Shown here: positions 20,247-31,115 of the stretch, one piece after another
Layout: each line of letters begins with the position of its first letter
Position numbering within the stretch: position 1 is the stretch's first letter
NCBI GenBank assembly: GCA_956465555.1
Contig: OY101124.1
Span: 930,001 to 994,000 of the forward strand
Length of the DNA: 64,000 nucleotides
Direction: 5' to 3'
DNA from: Nitzschia sp. pyKryTriq1
Lineage: Eukaryota; Bacillariophyta; Bacillariophyceae; Bacillariales; Bacillariaceae
Notes under the pieces: model-generated
The model's database searches: none
What the model was told of the DNA's origin: nothing
Seen by the model: only the letters and a program-made list of their open reading frames with translations
Translations under genes and position numbers: made by a program

Positions 20247-20807
20247 CTAGGCAGCAGTGATAAGTAGCGCTGGATGGGGCGACGGTGGCTTGGGGATGGG
20301 CAAAATTTCATGGCGGCAGCAGGGACAGTTGGAATGAGCTTGTAGCCAGGATGTTAAGCACTCCTCATGGAACATGTGGCAACATGGACTCTTTTTTAAT
20401 CGGCTGTAATTTTGGTCACAACAACTGCTCACGGTATCCGAAGGTTTATAGTCCAACAAACAAACGGGGCACGAGGCTTCCTTGGGAAAGAAGACGTCTC
20501 GATACGGCCGAGTATGTAAAACCTTTTCCACAGATTTTCGTCGCTCAATGATAGAATTTTTCCGAAAGTGCAAGAGCTCCAAGTCCATGCGGTGGGTCCG
20601 AGAAATCATGTTCCAAGCCACGACAAAATTGTAACAGTCTACGGCGTTGGAGTAGACAGAAAGCGCCGAATAAAAGCCGATTGGCACCACCGTCATCCAA
20701 ACCCACGCATATCCTGAATTGTTCCCACCGCAGCTGGACGAATTGTCGGACAGTAACAAAGCGTCGGTAGCCGCAGAAATAATGTCGGAAGTTGCTTCCA
20801 ACAACAT
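20247..20807 (-). CDS. RING-H2 zinc finger membrane protein, 5' end uncertain
   Basis: The C-terminal region is a RING-H2 finger with CPVC, then a long loop, then CCHMFHEEC, then CPCC. It is the E2-binding module of E3 ubiquitin ligases. Upstream lie one or more membrane segments (YAWVWMTVVPIGFYSALSVY). The first ATG in frame is at 20807, giving 186 residues. The frame stays open without an ATG up to about 21003 and looks coding there (residues such as ELCDANAICGFSKYYKKD). An AG just upstream of 21003 could be a splice acceptor, so one or more 5' exons are probably missing from this model. The protein is likely a membrane-bound ubiquitin ligase; substrates are unknown. Confidence 0.7.
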   Translation of the reverse strand: MLLEATSDIISAATDALLLSDNSSSCGGNNSGYAWVWMTVVPIGFYSALSVYSNAVDCYNFVVAWNMISRTHRMDLELLHFRKNSIIERRKSVEKVLHTRPYRDVFFPKEASCPVCLLDYKPSDTVSSCCDQNYSRLKKSPCCHMFHEECLTSWLQAHSNCPCCRHEILPIPKPPSPHPALLITAA

Positions 20808-20972
20808 TGTGTAAAATGGAAATTCGGATAAAGTGCGATGCTCAAATAATACCACCTCAATAGTAAAGAAGCCCAGATCTTTTTTGTAATACTTCGAAAA
20901 GCCACAAATGGCGTTGGCGTCACACAGCTCTTTCACGGATGCGTTAGCAGAGAAGAGGATCCCTTGTGACAA

Positions 20973-22085
20973 CGACGAGAAAAGCCGCCAACGGTTCCGA
21001 TTCTAATTTCACACCTTGCGGTCAACTCTCTCGATCCTGAAAGAACCCCGGACAACGTCCGTTCCTTGATTATTCTTTCCTTGGATCAACCAGGCAGGAG
21101 AACAGCAAGCGGGAGCAAGCAATATTTCGATTACAACCGAAGACTGGCAGTTTTTGGAGTGAGTATTATTTGTAGACTACCGTATGATTTTCAAAGAACA
21201 AAAGAATTCTCAATGACCGATCAATCAACAGTCGAACATACCGGTAGTCGTTGTTGGTCTCGCGTCTCGCTGTTGTCGGGTAAAAAATGGCGACAGATGA
21301 GAGTTGCGAGAAAATTTGACAACCCTCTTTACTGATCGGCTTTCCGGGGGAAAGGGTTCTCTCCTTGAACGAAAACCTTTTTGGCTTGAATCCAAATTTT
21401 ACGACTATTGATGAGATCTGGTCATCGCCAGGCCGTTGAATTTCCGATAGAAAATCCAAGAGTGCGTGGTCCAGGAAAAGATGACACCTCCGACTACGAT
21501 GAGAAAAGGAATCCGGAATTCTATCTCTGGATTTTGAAATTTTGTCAGCAATCAATATAATGAGCGGCCCTCCGCTCCTTTCCTCCAAAGTCTTCTCGAC
21601 ACTACTTTTGGCTTGCTTTGTTGGCTTGCGTTCGTACCCGTTACTACTGTACGGTGGGGCAGCTAGCAGCCGGTGGCTCTCCTTTTGGCTTGCTCAACAA
21701 GCAAGTGAGTGCCCCGCCTTTCCGTTTGTCTCAATCATTGTTGGGTCGAAAGGTGTGGGAACCCCGAAGACGTCAGACTACTAGTCTAGAGAAAGCATTG
21801 ATCTCAGATCTCAGTCGAGGTTAACTTCCTCCTTGCCTGAAACAAGACAATTTCATAAAGTTGCTTTTGATTTATCGGCCCCTGCACAGTTGTGACTAGG
21901 AGTTTTTGGATCCAAACCAACAAGCCGCCTCCCTTTAGTACCGAACACTGCAGAGAAACCAGACCTTTTTGTCTCGCTTCGTTGCATTGCGATTATTGTT
22001 GCTGTTGTTGAGAGATTTTTGCTGTGATCCAACGTATTTCTTTAGGAGTAAACAGAAACAACACACGCATTGATTGTTGAAAATC
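20973..22085. other. Intergenic, may hide 5' exon(s) of the RING gene
   Basis: This divergent region of about 1.1 kb lies between the RING gene and the G3BP-like gene. Open frames on both strands (for example minus 21166-21588) start with non-ATG codons and lack coding character. One of them could nevertheless contain a 5' exon of the RING gene. Confidence 0.35.
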
Positions 22086-23573
22086 ATGAGCGCATCACCT
22101 GAAACCGCTGGCAATGCGCCGCCGCCCTCCCCCTTGACGGTCGGTAAACTCTTTGTCAAACAGTACTATCAAGTCTTGCAAACCAACACGGATCAAATCC
22201 ACCGCTTCTACCAACCGACTTCGCTCTTGAGCCACGCCGAGGGCAGTGATCCTACGGATCCATTGGGTCTTGAAAACTATGAAATTGCGGGGCGATGGGG
22301 CATCATTGGATCGGAGACCAAGGGATTTGCCATGGAAATTGGAGCTATTGATGCTCAGACGTCCATCAATGGTAGTATCTTGTTGGTTGTGACTGGTACC
22401 GTCAGCAGCAACCCCAAGGAGGCACGAAAAACCTTCATCCATACCTTCTTTTTGTGTTTGCTTCCCAACACAAAACGATACTATGTAGCCAATGATGTCT
22501 TGCGATTCTTGGAGAAGCAAGAGTCGCCTACTAGTGCTGAAGAGGCGGCCCCAGCAAAAGAGAAAGAAGCTGAAGCACCACTCGAGGAGGCTACTATTGT
22601 GGAAGTGTCTCCAGCAGCGATGATAGTGGTCGACAACGCAGCTGTAGTACCAGCACCGGAAGCGTCTCCTGGCGGTGGCGTAGAGGAGACGAAAGAGGAG
22701 GCACCCGAGGAGGAAGAGGTTCCACCAGCGGTGGAAGAACCCGTCGTGGAAACGCCTGTTGTAAAGGCAGCGCCTGTGGCATCCAAGGAGGGGGCACCAA
22801 AGGCAGAGGCGAAGGATGGATCGGGAGGACGAGGAAAGCGTGGAAAGGGCGCCAAAACTCCACCAGCGCCAGCGCCAGCACAGCAACCAAAACAACAACC
22901 TGCTTCCAAACCAACTCCAGGATCCTGGGCGAGTTTGGTGGCCTCTAGTCCTGCAGTGGCGAGTCCTCCAGTTCCTCCTAGTCCATCGAGACCTGCCCTT
23001 GCAGAAAAGCCAGAACCTACGGAGAAATCCCCGGCTCCCACTCCGGCTGCAAAGGAGAAGGAGTCAGCAGGTAAAGAGTCGGCAGGTAGAGGAGGTCAAC
23101 GTGGTGGTGGTGGTGGTGGTGGTGATCGGCACAAGCGCGACCCAGACTGCACGTTGGTGCTTAAAAATCTTCCGGATGGAGCCAAGGATGCGGATCTTGT
23201 GGCGTTGTTTGAAGGATTTGCCTCTTCGACCGGTGGAAAGATTCTAGGTACCACTGTCTCCGTGCACCGTGGCCTCGGATTTGTTGATTTCGACTCGGTG
23301 CCTCCCGTTTTGGCGGCGGTCGCCAAACATCAGGAATCACCAATCGAGTTGCAAGGGCGCGTGTTGGAGGTAGACCAAAAGACAGCAGAACAGAAAGCTA
23401 GACGTAATGCACGTGGTGGTGGATATCGAAGTGGCTCGCCGGGGAATGGAGGCGCATTCCGAGGAGCCGGCGGCGGGGCTGGAGGTCGCCAGAATCAATT
23501 TCGACGTGGTGGTAACGCCGGACGAGGAGATCGGGGCGGTGGAGGACGAGGAGGAGGCCGTAGCGGAAAATAA
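22086..23573 (+). CDS. G3BP-like RNA-binding protein (NTF2 + RRM + RGG)
   Basis: This 495-residue protein has the complete architecture of Ras-GAP SH3-binding (G3BP/Rasputin/Bre5) proteins. An NTF2-like domain spans about 14-145 (LTVGKLFVKQYYQVLQTN, NTKRYYVANDVLRFL). A long acidic and then Pro/Ala/Lys-rich linker follows, then an RRM at about 354-431 (CTLVLKNLPDGAKDADLV, RGLGFVDFDS) and a Gly/Arg-rich RGG tail. Family members dimerise through NTF2, bind mRNA, nucleate stress granules and can act as ubiquitin-protease cofactors. The ATG at 22086 is used because the upstream extension begins with TTG. Location is cytosolic. It is a single exon. Confidence 0.9.
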   Translation: MSASPETAGNAPPPSPLTVGKLFVKQYYQVLQTNTDQIHRFYQPTSLLSHAEGSDPTDPLGLENYEIAGRWGIIGSETKGFAMEIGAIDAQTSINGSILLVVTGTVSSNPKEARKTFIHTFFLCLLPNTKRYYVANDVLRFLEKQESPTSAEEAAPAKEKEAEAPLEEATIVEVSPAAMIVVDNAAVVPAPEASPGGGVEETKEEAPEEEEVPPAVEEPVVETPVVKAAPVASKEGAPKAEAKDGSGGRGKRGKGAKTPPAPAPAQQPKQQPASKPTPGSWASLVASSPAVASPPVPPSPSRPALAEKPEPTEKSPAPTPAAKEKESAGKESAGRGGQRGGGGGGGDRHKRDPDCTLVLKNLPDGAKDADLVALFEGFASSTGGKILGTTVSVHRGLGFVDFDSVPPVLAAVAKHQESPIELQGRVLEVDQKTAEQKARRNARGGGYRSGSPGNGGAFRGAGGGAGGRQNQFRRGGNAGRGDRGGGGRGGGRSGK

Positions 23574-23853
23574 TAAAGATGCGAATTGGGACTGAGCAAG
23601 GTCCAAGGAAAATACAAATAAGAGGCTATTTCTTTTAGAACGGCGAAAGAGTTTGAAAGACTAGCGTAAGTGGGATATTCTACTGTGGATCGATGCAAAT
23701 GATGGATTCGATTCGGGGAATGTTCCTCTCTAAGGAGATGAAGGTGGCAATCGCTAAGGCATATTTCGACAAATAGAAATGGACAATAGACAGCCGCATT
23801 ATTTCTTTCCACAAGCACTGATGATGGGCTGTTTTTGTTTTGCTTGTAGCCAT

Positions 23854-24681
23854 TTAGCGGCCGGTGGCATAGATCTGGATTTTGTCCGAGCCGCGATCGT
23901 GGTGTGCTGGCGTGGAACTATGGTCTGATGGTTTGGTCACAACATGGTGGTGATCGGGATCCCGAGCTTCTTCGATGTCAATCTTATTTTGATCCCAAGC
24001 CGCCGCCTCCCAGATATCTTCTCCGTCGTTATGACAACAATCGTGATGCCCATTGTGATGGACATGAGTACATCCGTGATGACACGTTGCCTGGTCTGAC
24101 ATACCTGATTCAAAGCGATATAAGACTGGCTTGTGGGGATGGCGTGGCTCGTAAATCGAATGAGGTACCCACGTTCCTGCTTGGTACTGAGCCGCCCATG
24201 TCAGTAGTTCTAGGTGGGCTTCTTCCGAAATGTGCATGCCATTCTTATGATACAAAGTCTTGGCCTCGGTTATTAACTCTTGAAGGCCCCAAACTTGCTC
24301 TTTGGACAAGGGGGTAGTGCCATTATTGAGTAGAACGTAGGCCTTGCCGAATACCAAGTGGTTGTAGTATCCTGTTTCTGGATTGAACGTCAGAAGGGTG
24401 GCGATCCCATTGACATTCGTGCACATTGGTTTGTATACTTTGTAATCCTCGTGTTTTGCGTGGTGGAATGGGGAATGATCGTGAAAGTACAGTTTGAGGT
24501 CCAAGCCGCAAAGACCAGCTACTTGGCTCTTGACGCATATGTTTTTCGGATTATCGTGAATGTGTTGTTCGAAGAATTCATAACTACAAGTATGTTCCTT
24601 GTAGGCTGTCATGTCGGTCGAGCACTTGCCTCGGCTATCGACGGATACGAGGAAGATTTCGCTGCTACGAAGAATGGTCAT
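23854..24681 (-). CDS. Orphan protein with His/Cys-rich tail
   Basis: This 275-residue protein has no signal peptide. Residues about 1-190 look like one folded domain with aromatic and His clusters (LYFHDHSPFHHAKHEDY, NPETGYYNHLVFGKAY). Near residues 197-220 is a dense metal-ligand cluster, CHHGCTHVHHNGHHDCCHND. A disordered tail again rich in His follows (DPDHHHVV). I do not recognise the family. The cluster would be expected to bind zinc, copper or nickel, but that is inference. It is a single exon, and the ATG is the first in frame. Confidence 0.75.
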   Translation of the reverse strand: MTILRSSEIFLVSVDSRGKCSTDMTAYKEHTCSYEFFEQHIHDNPKNICVKSQVAGLCGLDLKLYFHDHSPFHHAKHEDYKVYKPMCTNVNGIATLLTFNPETGYYNHLVFGKAYVLLNNGTTPLSKEQVWGLQELITEAKTLYHKNGMHISEEAHLELLTWAAQYQAGTWVPHSIYEPRHPHKPVLYRFESGMSDQATCHHGCTHVHHNGHHDCCHNDGEDIWEAAAWDQNKIDIEEARDPDHHHVVTKPSDHSSTPAHHDRGSDKIQIYATGR

Positions 24682-25943
24682 GATGTTCTGGAGTGATGGT
24701 GGTCCAAAGTTTGGGTAGCTTTATCAAGTAGGTGCGTTGTTGATGGTTGTTGATGAATGTTCTGTGAAATTGTGAGCATGATGATTAACGGATAATCCCA
24801 GCAGGTGGGTCGAGTGTAGAATAGTATCATGTCTGTTGCGCCAGGGTTTGAGTTCTCGTTGAGAGACTACGTACGTAGTAATATAATGCAAGTGCTTTCA
24901 TTCATTCATGTTTAGCGATGGAGATCGCTTCGCATTGGCACCCATCGCTCAACTGACGAGTGTCATCCGAAAAACCCGAAGCCCAAGGGCACATCTCCTT
25001 TTTCCTCGTCTATCTGGTCTACTACAAACGTCAATAGGAAAAAAATAAGAACAGTTCCATCATACCGGTATGGTAGTAAGGTTAATCATTACTAACAGGA
25101 TGTATTGAAAAAGAGATCACGATGAAAGTATGTTGTTTTCTTATCCTGGCATATCCCTCTACAATCTAGCTACAGTGCGAGTAGTACAGTAGTAGCCATA
25201 GGCCATAGAACACCATTGTACAGTATGTAGTAGACCTCAGTACTTGTACAGACGTGTATTCGTGACGGTAAGTTATCTACCCGTACTTTTGTTGACGCAG
25301 TCGCTAAAATTGTGAGCCTGTGAGCGCATGGATCTGTGACTCCGATGAATCATCAATCATCATCGGATGAAAGCAAAAGACAAGCCTACAGTTCTGCAGA
25401 TAAGTATGATTGGCTCAAATCACCCTAAGTATTCGAAATTTATTTAGAAGCGTCCAACTAAAAGCTATGCTGGCGTGACCGTGCTTGCGACGAGGAATGC
25501 GTTGAATTCAATTTTCAAGTAGATTTGCTACTAGTTGCTACGATCGCCCGTCGGCCTAGTGCACGAGTCAGCAACGCCGGCCATACGCGCCTTTCGGGTT
25601 TCGGGGCTTGTCTACGGATGTCGTCCCTCCACTACGAGAGAGTGTATTATCGCGTGGACTTGACTGAAACTGCGAGGAGGGGAAAAACAAAGTGTGCTCC
25701 GCTCGTAAGGTACCAGTACTGTACGAGTATGGTATACCTACGTGTATTGCAGAGATCGTGTATTGAACCGTACTGCTTCATTGGCGCTGCGGTTGAAACG
25801 CCGCGTTGACACTGCAATCTCTCCACTGTTTACAGACTGTATCATTGTTGTTGTACCGGTGCTGGTACCTGTCTTTGTTTGTGTGAAACCTTGTTCATAG
25901 TCCTCACCCGCAACATAGCTGCAAGACGTAACACCCAGCTGTG
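24682..25943. other. Divergent intergenic region with GTAC clusters
   Basis: These 1262 bp separate two divergent genes. GTAC-rich patches occur at about 25190-25255 and 25708-25745. Frames in this stretch (for example 25525-25809) lack coding character. Confidence 0.45.
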
Positions 25944-28900
25944 ATGCTGCTGACCAAAAATCCCGCGAAAAGCGGAGTGCTGGGTCGCCGGAATGTCTTG
26001 TTGCTTGGCATTTCTTATCCTTGTGTGCCCTCGCAAATGGCAGAGCATGGCTTTCCAGAAGACGTGTTGAGCTACAAGGAACCTTCCGTGGAACAAGCAG
26101 TGGAATGCGTCCGGCGAGGAATCTTGACAGAGATGGATGCTCGCGATCTGGCCCGCTGTGTTGCCACGGAGCAGGCCACCAACACGGACGTGTACAGCGT
26201 CTCCAGAGAGATTGGAGCCCAGTACAGGAAGGATCGCCACGTGCATTGCGACTTCAACGCTCGGAATTTCTGCCAGACGCTCATTCGTCAATTCGGACCG
26301 GAAATACAGTTCAGTCAGGTTATTTTGGATTACTACTGGATGCCCACGGGGTGGCTGGTAACGCGCTGGGCCAAGACGCTCTTTCAGCAAACGCTGCCCG
26401 ATCTCGTGAGACACCAAATGTTGACCTTTCCGAGCAAACGAAAAGCGCGTAGACGAGATCTTTCGGAGGGACCGCCTTATGACATTGATGAGGGGGTCGT
26501 CTTCTTGCCGTTTTGTGCGCACGTGTGCAAAGAGCTGGTGGGGGCGATTCATATTCTATCGAAGTACTACGAAATTTCTTTTTTGAACAAGAAAGATTTA
26601 CACGGACATTCATTATGGAAGGGAACTATGGAAATCGACGCGGACGTGATGCAAACGCGACTAGGGAAGCGTTTGGATCAGGAAGAAATTTACTGTACCT
26701 TCCGACCCAAAGACATTTACGAAAGTATGGAGGATCCGCACGTTAGCAAGCCACAGGTGATGCGGGTCTTGCTGGCGATCAAAAATTACGACGATATCCG
26801 CATGGTTCGTCTGCGTCCACTGCGGCAGCATGAAAGAGCCAGCGTCTTTAGGGAACGTCTATACATGGACGAAATCGGTGGTTTCAAAGGGCTCGACTTT
26901 GAGCTCTCGAAAAGACTTCAGAGGGAGATGAAGAAAGGGGGGAAAAAGAAGTACGAACCTGCTGGTGCTATTGAAGAGGAGAAAAAGGAAGATGACACGA
27001 TGGTTGTAGAAATAAAAAAGAAGAGTGTGCCCTCTGTCAAAAAGGAGCTTTCCCCCAAGGCGAGAAAGAAGGAAACTTCGTCAGAGTCAGAGACGACGAG
27101 TACTGTGCTGGAAGACGATGATCCCGCAGATGTGGAAGATGATGGTCTTTTTAAGTTCTATCCGGGACCTGCACGAGATCTCGAAACCTATACCCAACCA
27201 TTGGAAACGGCAGCAGAGGACGAAGTGCGTGTAGCAGCGATGAAAAAGGCGGAGCGGAGCAAGAAGAAAAAGCCAAAAGATAATAGACAATCAGCTGGTC
27301 ATTCCTCGCCGCGGAAGGGTATTGTTTACCTTCCGGGAGACGACATAAGTGACCAAAGAAAGACGAAGATTCCGAAGGCGGACGTCTTCGTAAAAGAGGA
27401 CACCGATTACTTGTCATTCAATCCGCGCTGTCCAAGGGATGGTGCGACGGTGCGACGGTTCATTGGCGCAAATGATTCCGACGAACCCATATTTAGGGAG
27501 TTGGACTGGACTCTGGTTCAATCAGATTCAGACGAGGATGAAGACGAGAAAGTCGCCGAGTCCCCCGACCTTGTCAATGAAGAAGATTTAAGGGTGGCGT
27601 CTTTGATGTATCACTCTGTATTAAAGGGCCATCGCACGGCGAATCACGAGGTCGATGGTGTACAACGAGTCGCCCGTATTGATGCGGCAGGGTCGACTGA
27701 AACTGGTACGTCGGTCATTGCCCAAGTGGCAAACTACTGAAACTTTTGTTGTTTGCTCACAATTCGCGATGTTTGATTCTTCTCCGAAGTCTGTTTCGCG
27801 GTTGATCCGAAAGACTCAGACTATGAGGAGATAACTGGCTACAGGTTGGACTCGGCTGAAAATCTTTCGGAAGCCATCCGAAAAGAAGAAGTTCCTTTAA
27901 GTGCCATTATCGAGGCAGGCCGTAGTAAGTTCAAAGGACTAATGGATCCAAAGGATCAAGCTTGGTTGGTAAAGATGTCGTCCAAAGTGGGAATCATTAA
28001 AGCCAAGAGGAAAGAAGCAGACGGGTCTGTTCGTGAGTTGCCCATAGATCGGGTACGAAATCTGAAGAATATCACTTTGTGGCTCTTCCTTGGCAGGCAA
28101 GAAGAACACGATCCATCTGGCTGCTTTCGCGTCATCGAGACTCGCCTGGTCAACCAGCGTTCGAAGTATACCGAGGAAGCAATTGGAAAAATCGCTACCG
28201 AAATTGAAACAGAACTAGCTCAGCAAATAAAATGCGCGTCTGCGAAAGTACCAAAGGATTACAAGGAAAAAGCAGCTAATCAAGACAAAGAGATGCTCCA
28301 AGCAATCGAAACCTTTCTTGATCTTTCCTTTCCTTTGATGGATTACCAGGATGCCGCATTCACTATGATTTCGCTGGGAAGAAAAGTTGAAGACTTGTCC
28401 GTGGATGTCTTGACATGGTTGCAATCGGAAGACGATTCTGCCGATCCTACTGGGGATTTTCGTCTAGTCGACAGATTCATGGATGACAATTCTGATCTCT
28501 CAAAAGAACAACGCGCACAGGAAATCGCTAGACGGGTAACATGCCTTCGAAATACTCTCGCTTTTTTGAAGGAAGTGCGTTTTGATTCAGAAGCCGCAAT
28601 TACGAGCCCCGCTAGAAAAAGTGACCTTGCGTTGTGCTATACTCTGAGTCTACCAACAGCGACTTCACGGGGCGAGAATAATATGTCCAGGTCGACGAAG
28701 AATAGCCAAGTCAGGCAGTTGACGGAGGAAAGAATGACAGAGCAAGGATCAACGTCTCTTTTGGATGGCATGGACAAGGGCGGCGACCGAAATAAATCAA
28801 GAGGACCTGGTGGGGTTGTAATCAAGAATGATACACCTCTAACGGATGCCGCTGCCTCTCATCCGCCGAAGAAAACCAAGCGAAGGAGCCGTTCCAAATC

Positions 28901-30410
28901 CCAATCTGCGACGAACGGAGCAAAGGATCCAGAGTCCACTGCTATAGAAAATAGTCGTCGGGAACGAATTGCAAAGTCTGACGAAGAACCCAGCGGGAAC
29001 ATGGAGAGCAATCTGCGCTCTCCAAACGTGGCCTCATCTACCACTGATTGGACAGCGATGGAAGATCTTGAAGCGTCGGTTGGTACTTCGGATACAGCAG
29101 GGAAAGCGTCTATCGGAAAGGGAAAGTGCAAATCCAAGGGTAGCGATTCACTATCTCAAACAGCGGTGGTTGAGCATTCTGCTTCCGCCAAGCAAAATGG
29201 CGAAAACAGGAAAACTTCCAGCAAGACGAAGAGAAGGCTTCGTTCGAGTAGCATTCTTGAGAATGGCCCATCTGCGAATAAAAAGAGGAAAAGAAGTAGT
29301 GATGAGGATGGCCCATCTGCGAATAAAAAGAGGAAAAGAAGTAGTAAGGATTCGTGCCTCGTAACAACTTTGCCGACCGCAAAAGCTAAAAGCGTTTCGA
29401 AAAGCCTCCGCAAAAGTAATAAGAATAAGGCTGGTGAAAGTGGTGTTTCACTTGGTCATGTGACCCCACAGTCCAAAAACACGCATGTAGATGAAGCAGC
29501 CAGCACCAAAACGCCAAGGGCTGAACGCCCGAAACGGGCTTCTGAAACAAAGAAATCTAGTCGTGCTTCCAGAAGCCGCTATCAGCCAGCCGAGACCATG
29601 GAACAGCAAACAAGCCCTCAACAGGCGTCCCAACAGGAAAGCGTCCTTCCCCAAGGTGGAATGGATGTCGGGTCGTTTGGTCAGATGCTTCCCCGTGCCA
29701 GTGAACAAAGGAATAGACGTCCACACGTAGTTACAGATATTCTCGGGCGAATCAATATTCAACCAAACAATCAGTCTGGGTTCAACGCCTCTCTATCTGT
29801 GCAATTACTTCACGAACAATCAGCGGACTTGTGCCTTGTTATGAAAAATTATTCAACTTACCTGGGCATCGCCTTGGAAGAGTACGAGAGGTGGATAAGA
29901 AGCAGCGCTACTGCCATCGGTGTGGAGCGGAGGAGAAGGCTCGAGCGTATATGTCTTTGGCTGGCTTCAGATGGGCGGATAGTGGACTCAGAAACCGACA
30001 GAAAAAATTTCGATATCATTCACAAGAGTCTGGAGGGGGTAGACCCACATCCTCCGCTAAGTCTGGAGAGGGCGCATCGCATGGAAATTATATATGAGAA
30101 GTTGGTAGAAACAATGACAACGGACAATCTAGCTATCGGTTCTGATGCTGATCTGATGAGAAACTGGTTGGACATAGTGGAAAGTCGAATCCGCATGATG
30201 GTTGGCCACCTTTTCAACAACCAAAACGCAGCTTCTTTCTCTCACGCCGGAGCAAGAATGGTGACGCCGAGGGAAGAACCATCTCCATCACATTCTCTGA
30301 TTCACGATGGATCCAGACGTAATCTACCGAGTCCTCAGGTTGTCAGTTTGGAACCCTATATCGCCCGCATTTCGAATAGCCCGGCTTCGTTCTCGTATAG
30401 AGGATTGTAA
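25944..30410 (+). CDS. Large two-exon orphan protein
   Basis: Two long open frames join across an 84-bp intron at 27706-27789 (donor GTACGT, acceptor GAAG) to give 1461 residues. The phase fits and the 3' side continues as VCFAVDPKDSDYEE. The ATG at 25944 directly follows a GTG. The N-terminal 300 residues form a folded domain with ILDYYWMPTGWLVTRW, VVFLPFCAHVCKELVGAI and YYEISFLNKKDLHGHSLW. I cannot place it in a named family. The middle is Lys/Glu-rich and disordered, with basic nuclear-type stretches (KKAERSKKKKPKD). The second exon has a helical region, then Ser/Lys-rich sequence with a duplicated KKRKRSS motif, then a helical C-terminal domain (about 1270-1420). It is probably nuclear; function is unknown. 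Confidence 0.75.
29263..29346 (+). repeat. 42-bp tandem duplication inside the orphan gene
   Basis: Two near-identical 42-bp units encode GPSANKKRKRSS plus a short acidic or Lys linker. The unit keeps the frame, so it lengthens a basic, NLS-like tract. Confidence 0.85.
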
Positions 30411-31115
30411 CGAGCAATCTTTCGCACACCAAACCATTCAATTTCTTACGAATAAGGAGAACGCTTCTCCTACTGCCACTAACTTCTTCGAATAGCTTTG
30501 ATAGCGAAATAGTTGCTAACTAGAGAAATTGCAGTGTACTCTTCGTAAGAGTACGTAGCTACTGTGCACTCCTTTCAATAATTCGGTGCTGGCTAGGTGT
30601 ACTTAGACTAGTATACCAAGTCCATCAATGGCCACGCAAGAAGAACCCGACGAGATCATACTACTTGGTGCAACATGGAATGTTTTTGTTTGATAGAGGT
30701 GTGGTGGTGGCTGCATTTCGAGAGAAAGAAGGAGCGTGCTTATCCTGGGCCGGGTTGGAGGACTAAACCTCCTCCTGCCGGTAAATAAATAGATTTACAT
30801 TTTTTGTTCTGTACACGGATCTTTTGTTAGATAGTATTGTATGATGATGGCGCGAGCGATCATGTTGTGTGTCTCAAGAGAGACGTTTTCGTGGGATATC
30901 TCTATGTACTCGTACCGGTACAGTATTTCGATCGATGCATGGAAAGTGGATGCAATCGTTGGACCAGGAGATCACTACTTCTCCTCTTCCCGGTACCACT
31001 AACGACTAGTTGCCGTAGTTCGGATGTAATTACCACGTACTCCTACGCAATCTCTCTAGAGTAGAGTATCAGCTGTTCTGTTCGCACAGCAACAGTGCGT
31101 AGACGGCATGATGTT
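30411..31115. other. Intergenic between convergent genes
   Basis: This 705-bp spacer has no gene. It contains scattered CTCGTACCGGTACAG-type sequence near 30908-30923 and CTAGTAGAG-like short repeats. Confidence 0.4.

Noticed and set aside
27741-27845. Gap between two separate genes
   Set aside because: An in-phase intron (27706-27789) with GT-AG ends gives one continuous protein, and the second frame has no ATG near its start.
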